Source: Paenibacillus xylanexedens
GTDB taxonomy: Bacteria > Bacillota > Bacilli > Paenibacillales > Paenibacillaceae
Length of the DNA stretch: 64,000 nt
Assembly (NCBI RefSeq): GCF_001908275.1
Contig: NZ_CP018620.1
Span: 3,782,001 to 3,846,000 of the forward strand
Reading direction: 5' to 3'
This document shows, in pieces, positions 8,479 to 16,993 of this stretch. The position numbers were made by a program, and so were the translations under genes. Numbering within the stretch: the first letter of the stretch is position 1; each line of letters opens with the position of its first letter. The notes below the pieces were generated by a model. That model was not told where the DNA came from and made no database searches. It saw only the letters and a list, made by a program, of their open reading frames with translations.

Positions 8479-9528
8479 ATGAAAGCATTACGTTGGCATG
8501 GAGTCAAAGATTTACGTCTCGAAAATATTAATGAACCTCACCCGGAAGAAGGAAAGGTCAAAATAAAAGTGGAATGGTGCGGTATCTGCGGCAGTGATTT
8601 GCACGAGTACACAGCAGGACCAATCTTCATTCCCGCTCAAGCACCGCATCCGCTAACAGGGGAACAAGCGCCTATAGTTATGGGGCATGAATTCTCAGGA
8701 CAGGTTGTTGAAGTAGGGGAAGGTGTTACACGTTTCAAGGCAGGCGATCGTGTTGTGGTAGAACCCATCTATGCATGTGGACACTGCGAAGCTTGTAAAC
8801 AGGGTAGATACAATCTGTGCGATCAGATGGGTTTCCTTGGACTCGCTGGAGGCGGAGGAGGATTCTCCGAGTATGTAACTGCTGCAGAAAACATGGTACA
8901 TGCCATTCCGGATTCAATCTCGTATGAGCAAGGTGCATTGGTTGAACCTTCTGCTGTAGCACTTCACGCTGTGCGCCAGAGCAAACTGAAAGTGGGAGAT
9001 ACGGCAGCTGTGTTTGGCGCAGGCCCAATCGGACTACTGGTCATCGAAGCGCTTAAAGCTTCGGGAGCGTCGGATATTTATGTGGTGGAGCTATCGGATG
9101 AACGGAAAGCAAAAGCCGAAGAGCTGGGTGCCATTGTGATAGACCCAACGCAGTTTAATGTGGTGGAAGAGATCCATCAACGTACACAAGGCGGCGTTAA
9201 CGTAGCCTATGAAGTAACTGGTGTTCCGCGTGTACTGCAACAAGCCATCGATTCGACACGGATTGGTGGAGAGTTGATGATCGTCAGTATTTTTGAACAG
9301 GAAGCGCCGATTCACCCGAACTCAATTGTCATGAAAGAACGTACAGTTAATGGCATTATTGGTTATCGCGATGTGTTCCCGGCGGTTATCAGTCTGATGG
9401 ATAAAGGTTTCTTCCCGGCTGACAAGCTGGTGACCAAACGAATTTCGTTGGATGAAGTGGTAGAGCATGGATTTGAAGCACTGTTGAAAGAGAAAAATCA
9501 GGTTAAGATATTGGTAAAAGCTGAATAG
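8479..9528 (+). CDS. bdhA: 2,3-butanediol dehydrogenase-type zinc alcohol dehydrogenase
   Basis: 349 residues of the medium-chain zinc dehydrogenase family. The catalytic zinc site is in CGICGSDLHEY and GHEFSG, the structural zinc site in CGHCEACKQGRYNLC, and the cofactor motif is GAGPIGLL. The long insertion after the first zinc ligand (GPIFIPAQAPHPLTGEQAP) is characteristic of (R,R)-butanediol dehydrogenases, which reduce acetoin to 2,3-butanediol with NADH. The specific substrate remains an inference. It is transcribed away from the LacI gene and carries a perfect operator over its promoter. A strong terminator follows. Confidence 0.88.
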   Translation: MKALRWHGVKDLRLENINEPHPEEGKVKIKVEWCGICGSDLHEYTAGPIFIPAQAPHPLTGEQAPIVMGHEFSGQVVEVGEGVTRFKAGDRVVVEPIYACGHCEACKQGRYNLCDQMGFLGLAGGGGGFSEYVTAAENMVHAIPDSISYEQGALVEPSAVALHAVRQSKLKVGDTAAVFGAGPIGLLVIEALKASGASDIYVVELSDERKAKAEELGAIVIDPTQFNVVEEIHQRTQGGVNVAYEVTGVPRVLQQAIDSTRIGGELMIVSIFEQEAPIHPNSIVMKERTVNGIIGYRDVFPAVISLMDKGFFPADKLVTKRISLDEVVEHGFEALLKEKNQVKILVKAE

Positions 9529-9548
9529 AAATCACAGACAGTAAGAAC

Positions 9549-9590
9549 AAGTAGACAGCACATCAACAGATGTGATTGTCTACTTTTTTT
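9549..9590 (+). terminator. Terminator after butanediol dehydrogenase
   Basis: Stem AAGTAGACAGCACATC / GATGTGATTGTCTACTT with one bulge, then seven T. Confidence 0.85.
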
Positions 9591-9709
9591 GTATAAATAG
9601 GGCGGAATTTGTTGCATGTGCGGGTGGTTTTACATAGTATAAAAAGATACAAATTGTATCATCTTGGTGTGAAGGTAATGATGATGAAAAAATGAAGGAG
9701 GAAGCGGAC

Positions 9710-11023
9710 ATGCAGAGACATACAAAATGGACAGCCGTAATTTTGACCATTGTCGCAGGAATGAGCTGGATGCTTATGGGGAACTCCAAGCCGAAAAACA
9801 CCACGTCAACGAGTCAACCCCCTGCGACGGAACGTGGGCTTGCCAAGGTGTCGAATGCACCGATCAGTTCAGCGGATGTAACATCGAAGATCGAACTGCT
9901 AGGCAGACCTTTTACCAAAACACCATATGCTAATAACGTCTGGGACATGCAACTGTACAACGGCAAAATATATTTGGGCCACGGAAATAGCAGCAATCTG
10001 GGCGTAGCTCCAAATTCAGGCCCTATTCCAGTCATTTATTATGATACAGCGAATGCAAAATTTAAGACCCAGTCGGTGACGAACAGCAACCCGGGCATCT
10101 TGCCATCTACGAAGATGTATGTGGATGAGGAACAGATTGATATCTACAGAGTACTAAACGACAAGTTATATATTCCTGGCAATGATTCTGATAGTGAACA
10201 GTGGGAACTGGGTAACTTCTATCGTCTGGATGGAGAGGTGTGGACCAAATATCGCAATCTGCCGCTGGGTGTACACGTATACGATTTGGCATCTTATCAG
10301 GGCAAGATGTTTGCCGCGCTGGGTACGGAGTCCAAACCAACCATACTAATCTCTCATAATGAAGGTGAAACTTGGCAGAAATATGCAACCATTAATACGT
10401 TTGGTTTCCGGGCTTATACTATGTTCCATCTTAATGGCAAGTTATATGCATCTGGCATGATGTATCCTGCCAATAAAATATGGAATGACAAAACTAATAT
10501 TTTGGAGATTAATGAAAAGCTTGAGAAACGGGATGTTGTCATCTATGGTAGCAAAATGCTGCCTGGACTAACCTATCAAACGGGCACGATTCCTTATAAT
10601 AAAATAGGCAAAAATGTTAACTTCAATAACAAGTTGCTCTATATAGCAGGTGGTGTGTTTAATGATGGGCAGCTGCTGCCCAAATCTTTGAATGTCATGA
10701 CCGATATTAATCAGGCAAGACGAGTTAATCTGCCAGATGCCAAGGCGCTTCCAACCGATGTACTGTTGCGTGATGGCAAGGTGTATGTGCTTACGTACAC
10801 TCGCCAAAGTGCCAATCTGTATATCAATCGGGTCTACCAATCCACGGATCTGACCACATGGAATGAGATTTTACGTTTTAACCAGGACACGTATGCCAAG
10901 TCTTTTGAGGAGAACGAGGGTGACTTCTACTTTGGTCTGGGTACCGATCCGGATGTGTTATCGACTTCATCAGGGAAATTGCTTCGAGTGAATCGCAGTG
11001 ATATCCCCGTGAATGCTAATTAA
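9710..11023 (+). CDS. Secreted beta-propeller-like protein of unknown function
   Basis: 437 residues. The N-terminus (RHTKWTAVILTIVAGMSWML) is an uncleaved anchor or signal peptide, then a Thr/Ser/Pro spacer. The body has repeated blade-like units (for example NGKIYLG, LNDKLYIPG, QGKMFAA, LNGKLYASG, DGKVYVLTY), and ISHNEGETWQK resembles the Asp-box of sialidase/BNR folds. I therefore infer a beta-propeller outside the membrane. No catalytic residues can be recognised, so no enzyme activity is claimed. ATG 9710 is chosen for its AAGGAGG eight bases upstream. It stands alone between two terminators. Confidence 0.7.
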   Translation: MQRHTKWTAVILTIVAGMSWMLMGNSKPKNTTSTSQPPATERGLAKVSNAPISSADVTSKIELLGRPFTKTPYANNVWDMQLYNGKIYLGHGNSSNLGVAPNSGPIPVIYYDTANAKFKTQSVTNSNPGILPSTKMYVDEEQIDIYRVLNDKLYIPGNDSDSEQWELGNFYRLDGEVWTKYRNLPLGVHVYDLASYQGKMFAALGTESKPTILISHNEGETWQKYATINTFGFRAYTMFHLNGKLYASGMMYPANKIWNDKTNILEINEKLEKRDVVIYGSKMLPGLTYQTGTIPYNKIGKNVNFNNKLLYIAGGVFNDGQLLPKSLNVMTDINQARRVNLPDAKALPTDVLLRDGKVYVLTYTRQSANLYINRVYQSTDLTTWNEILRFNQDTYAKSFEENEGDFYFGLGTDPDVLSTSSGKLLRVNRSDIPVNAN

Positions 11024-11141
11024 ATCGGAAGGAAGATTATGGATTATATACTATGCTACATCCACATTATTGGTGACCGGGAAAATACTTTAAGATGTAG
11101 TAGAGTGCATGTCAGACTGCTTCGGTAGTGTGATTCAACAG

Positions 11142-11170
11142 AGGCTGCCGTAAGGTAGCTTTCTTTTTTT
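11142..11170 (+). terminator. Terminator after the propeller-like gene
   Basis: AGGCTGCC / GGTAGCTT hairpin followed by C and seven T. The remaining bases between 11024 and 11355 hold no further gene I can support. Confidence 0.7.
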
Positions 11171-11355
11171 TCTATAAGAGTAGTTTGAACGCCCAACTTC
11201 GAAAATTTGAAAATAAAATTAAGAAACTATAAAATGGATAGAGAAATAATTCTAAACCAGTCAACTGGATTACACGTGTTACAATATACAAAAGCATGTC
11301 GCATTTCATGTGGATGCGGAGTTCCACACTTCCAATTGCAAAGGAGCAATGTACT

Positions 11356-12459
11356 ATGAACGTACCTTCAGCATTATTCAAACCTTTCACCTCGGACAAG
11401 CTAACATTGTCTAATCGAATCGTTATGGCACCCATGACTCGCGGATTCTCACCAGAGGGTGTACCTGGACCAGAAGTTGCTGAATACTATCGTCGCAGAG
11501 CAGCGGGTGGAGTGGGGCTCATCATAACAGAAGGTACAGGCATTAATCATCCATCTTCGGTTAGTGGAGCTAGTATTCCATTATTCCATGGTGAGGATTC
11601 GTTGCAGGGATGGGCTAATGTAGTGAAAGCAGTACATGAAGCGGGTGGCAAAATCATGCCACAATTGTGGCATGTGGGTACAGCACGTCGTTCCGGTGAC
11701 TTGCCTAACGCAGAAGCTGAGCCTGTAAGTCCGTCAGGGGTTAGCATGGCAGGTGAACCATCCCGTGAACCATTAACGGAAGAGGAGATTCAAGGTCTTG
11801 TACAGGCATTTGCCCAAGCGGCAGCGGATGCACAGCGAATCGGATTTGACGGCATTGAACTGCACGGAGCCCATGGATACCTGATTGACCAATTCTTCTG
11901 GGAGCAGACGAATCGACGGACCGACAATTATGGTGGTGACTTGGTACGTCGAACTCAATTTGCGGTTGAAGTGATTGAAGCTTGTCGTGCGGTGGTTGGT
12001 CCTGATTTCCCAATTGTGCTCCGGTTCTCCCAATGGAAGATGGGGAATTATGAGGCACGTCTGGTGGAGACGCCAGAACAATTGGAGCAATTCCTGGCCC
12101 CACTTAGTGCTGCTGGCGTGGATATATTCCATTGCTCTACACGCCGGTTCTGGTTACCGGAATTCGAAGGATCTGAGCTGAATCTTGCGGGTTGGACGCA
12201 AAAAATAACGGGTAAACCAGCTATTTCAGTTGGATCGGTAGGTCTTGAAGCTGAATTTGTAGACAGAGCAACCGAAAACCAGGGAACAGGGGATGCCCAT
12301 TTGGATCTATTAAATGAGAAGTTGGAGAACAATGAATTTGACTTGATCGCCTTGGGTCGTGTTCTGCTTAGTGATCCCGAATGGCCTGCCAAAGTTCGTG
12401 AAGATCGCATATCCGAAATCATTCCATTTACAACGGAAGTGTTGCAAACACTCCATTAA
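11356..12459 (+). CDS. NADH:flavin oxidoreductase, Old Yellow Enzyme family
   Basis: 367 residues with the FMN-dependent OYE barrel: start LFKPFTSDKLTLSNRIVMAP, then MPQLWHVGTARR, the strongly conserved HGAHGYLIDQFFW and NRRTDNYGG, and the late phosphate-binding segment LIALGRVLLSDPEW. These enzymes reduce activated C=C bonds of enones or nitro compounds using NAD(P)H; the natural substrate is unknown. The start ATG has AAGGAG nine bases upstream. Monocistronic, ended by a compact GC-rich terminator. Confidence 0.9.
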   Translation: MNVPSALFKPFTSDKLTLSNRIVMAPMTRGFSPEGVPGPEVAEYYRRRAAGGVGLIITEGTGINHPSSVSGASIPLFHGEDSLQGWANVVKAVHEAGGKIMPQLWHVGTARRSGDLPNAEAEPVSPSGVSMAGEPSREPLTEEEIQGLVQAFAQAAADAQRIGFDGIELHGAHGYLIDQFFWEQTNRRTDNYGGDLVRRTQFAVEVIEACRAVVGPDFPIVLRFSQWKMGNYEARLVETPEQLEQFLAPLSAAGVDIFHCSTRRFWLPEFEGSELNLAGWTQKITGKPAISVGSVGLEAEFVDRATENQGTGDAHLDLLNEKLENNEFDLIALGRVLLSDPEWPAKVREDRISEIIPFTTEVLQTLH

Positions 12460-12544
12460 TAGAAGCCTAAGAACGTTTGGTGAAGGTGAATTAACACTGA
12501 ACGGCAACGATTTACAACGAAAAGAAAAACAAAAACGAACAAAT

Positions 12545-12567
12545 AGGCCGCCTTTGGGCGGCTTTTT
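12545..12567 (+). terminator. Terminator after the OYE gene
   Basis: GCCGCC / GGCGGC stem with loop TTTG, then TTTTT. Confidence 0.85.
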
Positions 12568-12856
12568 GATCTGCCTATACTAATAATTTCAACATATGAA
12601 AAATTCACAATAGAAAATCGTTTTCTGCACCGTTACTCCTTTTTATTCTCCACATACATCGCACACGCGCCTAGTCACAACACCATTAAGTTCCACATCT
12701 CAGGTTCCAGTGCAACCACTTTTTTTACCGCTTAAGTGTCTGAACAACGATTCAATCTTCAGTACGACTTATTTTGAAAATCCACCACCTTGTGATAAGG
12801 TTAGGCCTGAACCCAAGGGTTGCCAAGATGACATTACATAAGGAGGATGAATATCC
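12568..12856. other. Intergenic region before the GH3 lipoprotein
   Basis: No gene visible. Contains a small inverted repeat AGAAAATCGTTTTCT (12612-12626), which could be an operator, and the ribosome binding site AGGAGG (12841-12846). I could not place a convincing promoter. Confidence 0.4.
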
Positions 12857-14185
12857 TTGCACAACTATAGGTACACCTCGAACAATAAATGGAGAAAACC
12901 ACTGCAGATGCTGTGTCTTCTGCTGGGAGTAGTCCTGCTTTTATCCGCATGTGGCCAAGCACAGAAACCTTCCTCCGCAACGGACTCGAATACCGGCTCC
13001 AACGCTGGCTCCAACTCAGGGCAATCTTCCTCATCGCCGGAGCAGAATACCGCTCCACCGCAGGAAGAAGTACCAGAAGAAGTCGATCCAGTGCAGGAGC
13101 AGCTCAGTTCATTAACGTTAGAAGAGAAGATTGGACAGATGATACTGGCCGGTGTTCAAGGGACAACGTTGGATGATCAAGCCAAACAGATGATTACGAA
13201 TCAAAAGGTAGGGGGCATTATTTTCTATGCCAACAATGTATCAACACTCGAGGGAACAGCCAAGTTTGTGAAGTCCATCAAGGAAGCGAATCAGTCCAAC
13301 CCGGTACCGATCTTCATGAGTGTGGATCAGGAGGGCGGCAAAGTGAGTCGTATGCCGGAGACGGTGGAATCCATTCCTTCCAGTAGAAAAGTAGGCGAGA
13401 CGAAAGACAGCGCGCTTGCTGAAACGATGGGCGAATTGCTGGCCAGACAAGTCCAACTTGTGGGTTTTAATGTGGACTTTGCTCCTGTGCTGGATGTGAA
13501 CAGTAATCCGAAGAACCCGGTGATTGGAGATCGTTCATTCGGCAGCTCGGCAGAACTGGTGTCACGTATGGGGATTGCAGAGATGAAGGGACTACGTAGT
13601 GAAGGCATTATTCCGGTAGTGAAACATTTTCCGGGTCATGGTGATACGTCCGTGGACTCCCATCTCGATCTGCCTGTTGTGAATAAAACGGAAAAGCAAC
13701 TGGCCGAGCTGGAATGGATTCCATTCCAGGCCGCAGTGAAGGAGCAGGTAGAGGCGGTCATGGTTGCACACATTTTGTTCCCGAAGCTGGACCCGGATCA
13801 TCCGGCTTCCTTATCGGATGTCATTATAGGTGAACATTTGCGCGGGAAGTTCAAGTATGATGGTGTGGTCATCACAGATGACCTGAGTATGGGAGCAATC
13901 GCGAAGAACTTCAAGTTGGACCAGGCAGCCCTGGCAACTGTTAAAGCAGGAAGTGACATTCTGTTGGTAGCTCACAGTTATGAGAGTGCCAAGACGATTT
14001 TTGAAACGCTAATAAGTGCAGTGAAGTCAGGCAAAATCACCGAATCCCGAATTGATGAAAGTGTATATCGTATCCTGACATTGAAGCAACAATACAAGTT
14101 ATCGGATGATCAGAAAGCTTCCGGAGACCTGAAGCAATTGAATGCAGATATTGTGGATTGGCGTAAGCAAATCGATGCTAGATAA
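12857..14185 (+). CDS. nagZ: Glycoside hydrolase family 3 lipoprotein (beta-N-acetylhexosaminidase-like)
   Basis: 442 residues starting at TTG with AGGAGG ten bases upstream. The N-terminus is a lipoprotein signal (LLLGVVLLLSAC, lipobox cysteine), then a low-complexity Ser/Asn/Gly linker. The GH3 domain has the NagZ-type motif KHFPGHGDTSVDSH, carrying the His/Asp general acid pair, and VITDDLSMGAI, carrying the nucleophile Asp. NagZ enzymes remove N-acetylglucosamine from muropeptides, so cell-wall recycling at the outer membrane face is inferred. It lacks the C-terminal domain of longer Bacillus homologues. Only 41 bases separate it from the downstream response regulator, and no terminator intervenes. 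Confidence 0.88.
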   Translation: MHNYRYTSNNKWRKPLQMLCLLLGVVLLLSACGQAQKPSSATDSNTGSNAGSNSGQSSSSPEQNTAPPQEEVPEEVDPVQEQLSSLTLEEKIGQMILAGVQGTTLDDQAKQMITNQKVGGIIFYANNVSTLEGTAKFVKSIKEANQSNPVPIFMSVDQEGGKVSRMPETVESIPSSRKVGETKDSALAETMGELLARQVQLVGFNVDFAPVLDVNSNPKNPVIGDRSFGSSAELVSRMGIAEMKGLRSEGIIPVVKHFPGHGDTSVDSHLDLPVVNKTEKQLAELEWIPFQAAVKEQVEAVMVAHILFPKLDPDHPASLSDVIIGEHLRGKFKYDGVVITDDLSMGAIAKNFKLDQAALATVKAGSDILLVAHSYESAKTIFETLISAVKSGKITESRIDESVYRILTLKQQYKLSDDQKASGDLKQLNADIVDWRKQIDAR

Positions 14186-14226
14186 TAAATCCTGTGTTAT
14201 GATTTTGCCAGAGGTGAGATCCAATA

Positions 14227-14931
14227 ATGTATACCATTATGATAATAGAGGACGATCCCAAGATTGCGGGATTATTGAAATCACATATTGAACGCTACGG
14301 GGACCGGGCCGTACTGGTCGAGGATTTTGAGATGATTGTACAACAGTTTGAGCAGGTACAGCCACATGTGGTACTTCTGGATATCAACTTGCCCAGTTAC
14401 GATGGTTTCTATTGGTGCCGCCAGATTCGTACGCTGTCCACATGCCCCATTTTGTTTATCTCCGCGCGAAGTGGGAAGATGGATCAGGTCATGGCACTGG
14501 AGAACGGGGCGGATGATTATATCACGAAGCCATTTGAGCATGAGATTGTTATAGCGAAAATTCGAAGTCAGCTGCGCCGGGTATATGGGGACTATGCTGC
14601 ACGTGATGAAGAACGCAAGGTGGAACTGGACGGCTTGGTCGTATACTTGGAAAGACTGGAGATTCAGCTTGGTGATCGCAAAGTGCAGCTGACGAAGAAG
14701 GAAACGATTCTGCTGGAAACGTTACTGCGCCGCAGTCCAAAGCTTGTGAGCAGAGAGACAATCTTGGAGAAGCTGTGGGATGACTCTTTTGTGGATGATA
14801 ATACACTCAGCGTTAACGTTACTCGGGTGCGTAAACGATTAGCCGAACTTGGTATTACGGACGCACTGGAAACGGTCAGAGGTTCGGGTTACCGATTGAA
14901 CAATACCTGGAAGGCTTATTCACCATCATGA
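14227..14931 (+). CDS. OmpR-family response regulator (BceR-like)
   Basis: 234 residues. Receiver domain with acidic pocket E8-D9-D10, phospho-acceptor D52 in VVLLDINLP and Lys in YITKPF. The C-terminal winged helix contains SRETILEKLWDD and the recognition part NTLSVNVTRVRKRL. The sequence style and gene order (regulator, kinase, ABC ATPase, FtsX-like permease) match the Bce modules that sense and export cell-wall-active peptides such as bacitracin. Stop overlaps the kinase start (ATGA). Likely target: the inverted repeat at 16063 before the transporter. Confidence 0.9.
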   Translation: MYTIMIIEDDPKIAGLLKSHIERYGDRAVLVEDFEMIVQQFEQVQPHVVLLDINLPSYDGFYWCRQIRTLSTCPILFISARSGKMDQVMALENGADDYITKPFEHEIVIAKIRSQLRRVYGDYAARDEERKVELDGLVVYLERLEIQLGDRKVQLTKKETILLETLLRRSPKLVSRETILEKLWDDSFVDDNTLSVNVTRVRKRLAELGITDALETVRGSGYRLNNTWKAYSPS

Positions 14932-15911
14932 GATTGTTTATACGAGAACATCTCGCTTTAACGTGCTGGGTTGTTGCCATCTTGTTCACCGTTGTTGCAG
15001 TGTTCTGGTATGACGGTTACAACGATTGGGTCACGGCTGCTTATGCCGTAGCGTTGGGATTATTTTTATACATCGGATATTTGGTGTATCGTTATTATTC
15101 ACATCGCTCCTTTTATACCCGGATGTCACGGTCGATGGATTCGCTGAAGGAATTTGTACCATTGAACGAAACAAGTCCTTTATCACTGGCGCTGGAGAAG
15201 CTGCTCGATTCACAATACGGCCAGTATCATGCTCATCTTCATCGGCTGGAACAACGGCAGCAAGAATATCTGACATTCATGAACCAGTGGGTCCATCAGA
15301 TGAAGACACCGTTATCCGTTATTGAGTTGACCGTGGAAGGTCAGGAAGATGATGATCCTCGGCTCGTAAGCATTCGGGAGGAAGCGGACCAGATGAGGCG
15401 AGGTTTGGAGACTGTGCTGTATGTGGCCAGGTTGGATACCTTCGAACAGGATTTCAGTGTGGAACCTGTGATACTGAGGACCGCTGGGGAAGAGGCGATC
15501 CATGAGCTGAAACGGTTCTTCATCCGCAATCACGTCTATCCAGAGATACATATAGATCCTGCGCTGGTTGTGCAATCCGATGCCAAGTGGATTCGTTTTG
15601 TCTTGGTACAGTTACTGTCCAATGCAATCAAATATTCCGCGGGCAGCGGGCAAAAGATCTATGTGCGTGCGTATGAAGCCGAACGCTCCATCATATTGGA
15701 AGTGCAGGATCAGGGCATCGGAATTCCGAAGTCTGATCTAAACCGGGTATTCCAACCTTTCTTCACCGGGGAGAACGGGCGGCATTTCAAAGAGTCCACA
15801 GGCATGGGGCTGTATATTGCCAAAGAAGTGTTAACACGGATGAATCATCGGATTGATCTTGAATCCGTGTACAGCGAAGGAACGACTGTACGAATCACAT
15901 TCAACTCCTGA
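14928..15911 (+). CDS. Intramembrane-sensing histidine kinase (BceS-like)
   Basis: 327 residues. Two closely spaced transmembrane helices in the first 56 residues with almost no extracellular loop, the defining trait of the BceS class, which senses through its partner transporter. Phospho-acceptor H123 in NQWVHQMKTPLSVIE, N box LVQLLSNAIKYSAG, and G boxes DQGIGIP and STGMGLYIAK. The start overlaps the regulator gene by four bases, so the two are translationally coupled. A terminator follows before the transporter genes. Confidence 0.92.
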   Translation: MRLFIREHLALTCWVVAILFTVVAVFWYDGYNDWVTAAYAVALGLFLYIGYLVYRYYSHRSFYTRMSRSMDSLKEFVPLNETSPLSLALEKLLDSQYGQYHAHLHRLEQRQQEYLTFMNQWVHQMKTPLSVIELTVEGQEDDDPRLVSIREEADQMRRGLETVLYVARLDTFEQDFSVEPVILRTAGEEAIHELKRFFIRNHVYPEIHIDPALVVQSDAKWIRFVLVQLLSNAIKYSAGSGQKIYVRAYEAERSIILEVQDQGIGIPKSDLNRVFQPFFTGENGRHFKESTGMGLYIAKEVLTRMNHRIDLESVYSEGTTVRITFNS

Positions 15912-16003
15912 AGTGACAGATTGAGGTAAGATTGGGCCGTGAGGTGTGTATTTTTGTTGAAGAAGTGTGAGTGGAGTATGAATTACAGTGTGAGTGTATG
16001 TAT

Positions 16004-16046
16004 AGACGTCTATTGCCTGATCGGGGCGAAGGCGTCTTTTTGATTT
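16004..16046 (+). terminator. Terminator after the Bce-like kinase
   Basis: AGACGTC ... GGCGTCT with inner GCC/GGC pairing and a T run. Confidence 0.55.
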
Positions 16047-16062
16047 TTATGATGCAACCTTA

Positions 16063-16078
16063 CAACATTGTCATGTTG
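16063..16078. promoter_or_regulatory. Candidate response-regulator site before the ABC transporter
   Basis: CAACAT-TGTC-ATGTTG is a perfect 6-4-6 inverted repeat 145 bases before the ATPase gene and next to TTACAA. Bce-type promoters carry an inverted repeat of this kind upstream. No other gene lies between 15912 and 16222. Confidence 0.5.
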
Positions 16079-16222
16079 ATGAAAGGTTAAACCATAGGAG
16101 AATGGCCGAAACTTCGATAGACTGTAGTCATAAGAGTACAGGAAAGGCCACGCACAATACACATGCACATAGCATGAATGTAACTTGATTTTGAATTCAT
16201 ATATCACTAAGGAGTTGTAACC

Positions 16223-16993
16223 ATGGAGATTTGTTCTGTGAAACAGATCAGTAAAATCTACAAAGGCATCGTATCTTATGAAGCGTTATCAGGTATTGAC
16301 CTCAGTATTCAGGAAGGTGAGTTTGTTGGCATCATGGGACCATCGGGTAGTGGCAAAACAACGCTGCTGAACATGATCTCAACCATTGATCACCCAACAT
16401 CAGGCGAACTGCGGATTGCAGGAAAGAACCCGTTTGAATTGAATCAGGACGAACTCGCGCTGTTCCGGCGCAAAGAGCTTGGATTTGTTTTTCAATCGTT
16501 CAATCTGTTAAATACACTGACAGTCAAGGAAAACATTGTGCTGCCACTGACTCTTGACGGTGTTTCGCTAGCAGAGATGAACAGACGTGTCGAACAGCTG
16601 GCAAGCAAGTTGGGGATCGAGGGTATTCTGAACAAACGGACATATGAGATATCAGGAGGACAGGCACAGCGTACGGCCATTGCCAGAGCGCTTATCCATT
16701 CCCCGAAGCTGATTCTGGCCGATGAGCCAACAGGCAACCTGGATTCAAAGGCGGCAAGAGATGTCATGGAGATTCTCGAAACGCGCAATCAGGAGGATCA
16801 GGCTACGATGCTGCTGGTCACTCATGATGCAGTAGCTGCAAGTTATTGCAGTCGGGTTGTCTTTATCAAGGATGGCAAACTGTATAATGAAATTCACTAC
16901 GGCGATAATCGCGCAGCCTTTTACCAGAAGATTATTAATGTATTATCCCTAATGGGAGGTTCAGGACATGAATTTTCGCCAGTTCGCCATTAA
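16223..16993 (+). CDS. ABC transporter ATP-binding protein (BceA-like)
   Basis: 256 residues. Walker A GPSGSGKTTLLN, Q loop FQSFNLL, signature SGGQAQRTAIARAL, Walker B LILADEPTGNLD and switch His in LLVTHDA. The GNLDS ending of Walker B and the MacB/LolD style fit the Bce/peptide-7 exporter group. It overlaps the following permease gene by 26 bases. Start ATG has AAGGAG upstream. Together with the permease it would move or detoxify a cell-wall-active peptide and act as the sensor for the kinase. Confidence 0.92.
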   Translation: MEICSVKQISKIYKGIVSYEALSGIDLSIQEGEFVGIMGPSGSGKTTLLNMISTIDHPTSGELRIAGKNPFELNQDELALFRRKELGFVFQSFNLLNTLTVKENIVLPLTLDGVSLAEMNRRVEQLASKLGIEGILNKRTYEISGGQAQRTAIARALIHSPKLILADEPTGNLDSKAARDVMEILETRNQEDQATMLLVTHDAVAASYCSRVVFIKDGKLYNEIHYGDNRAAFYQKIINVLSLMGGSGHEFSPVRH

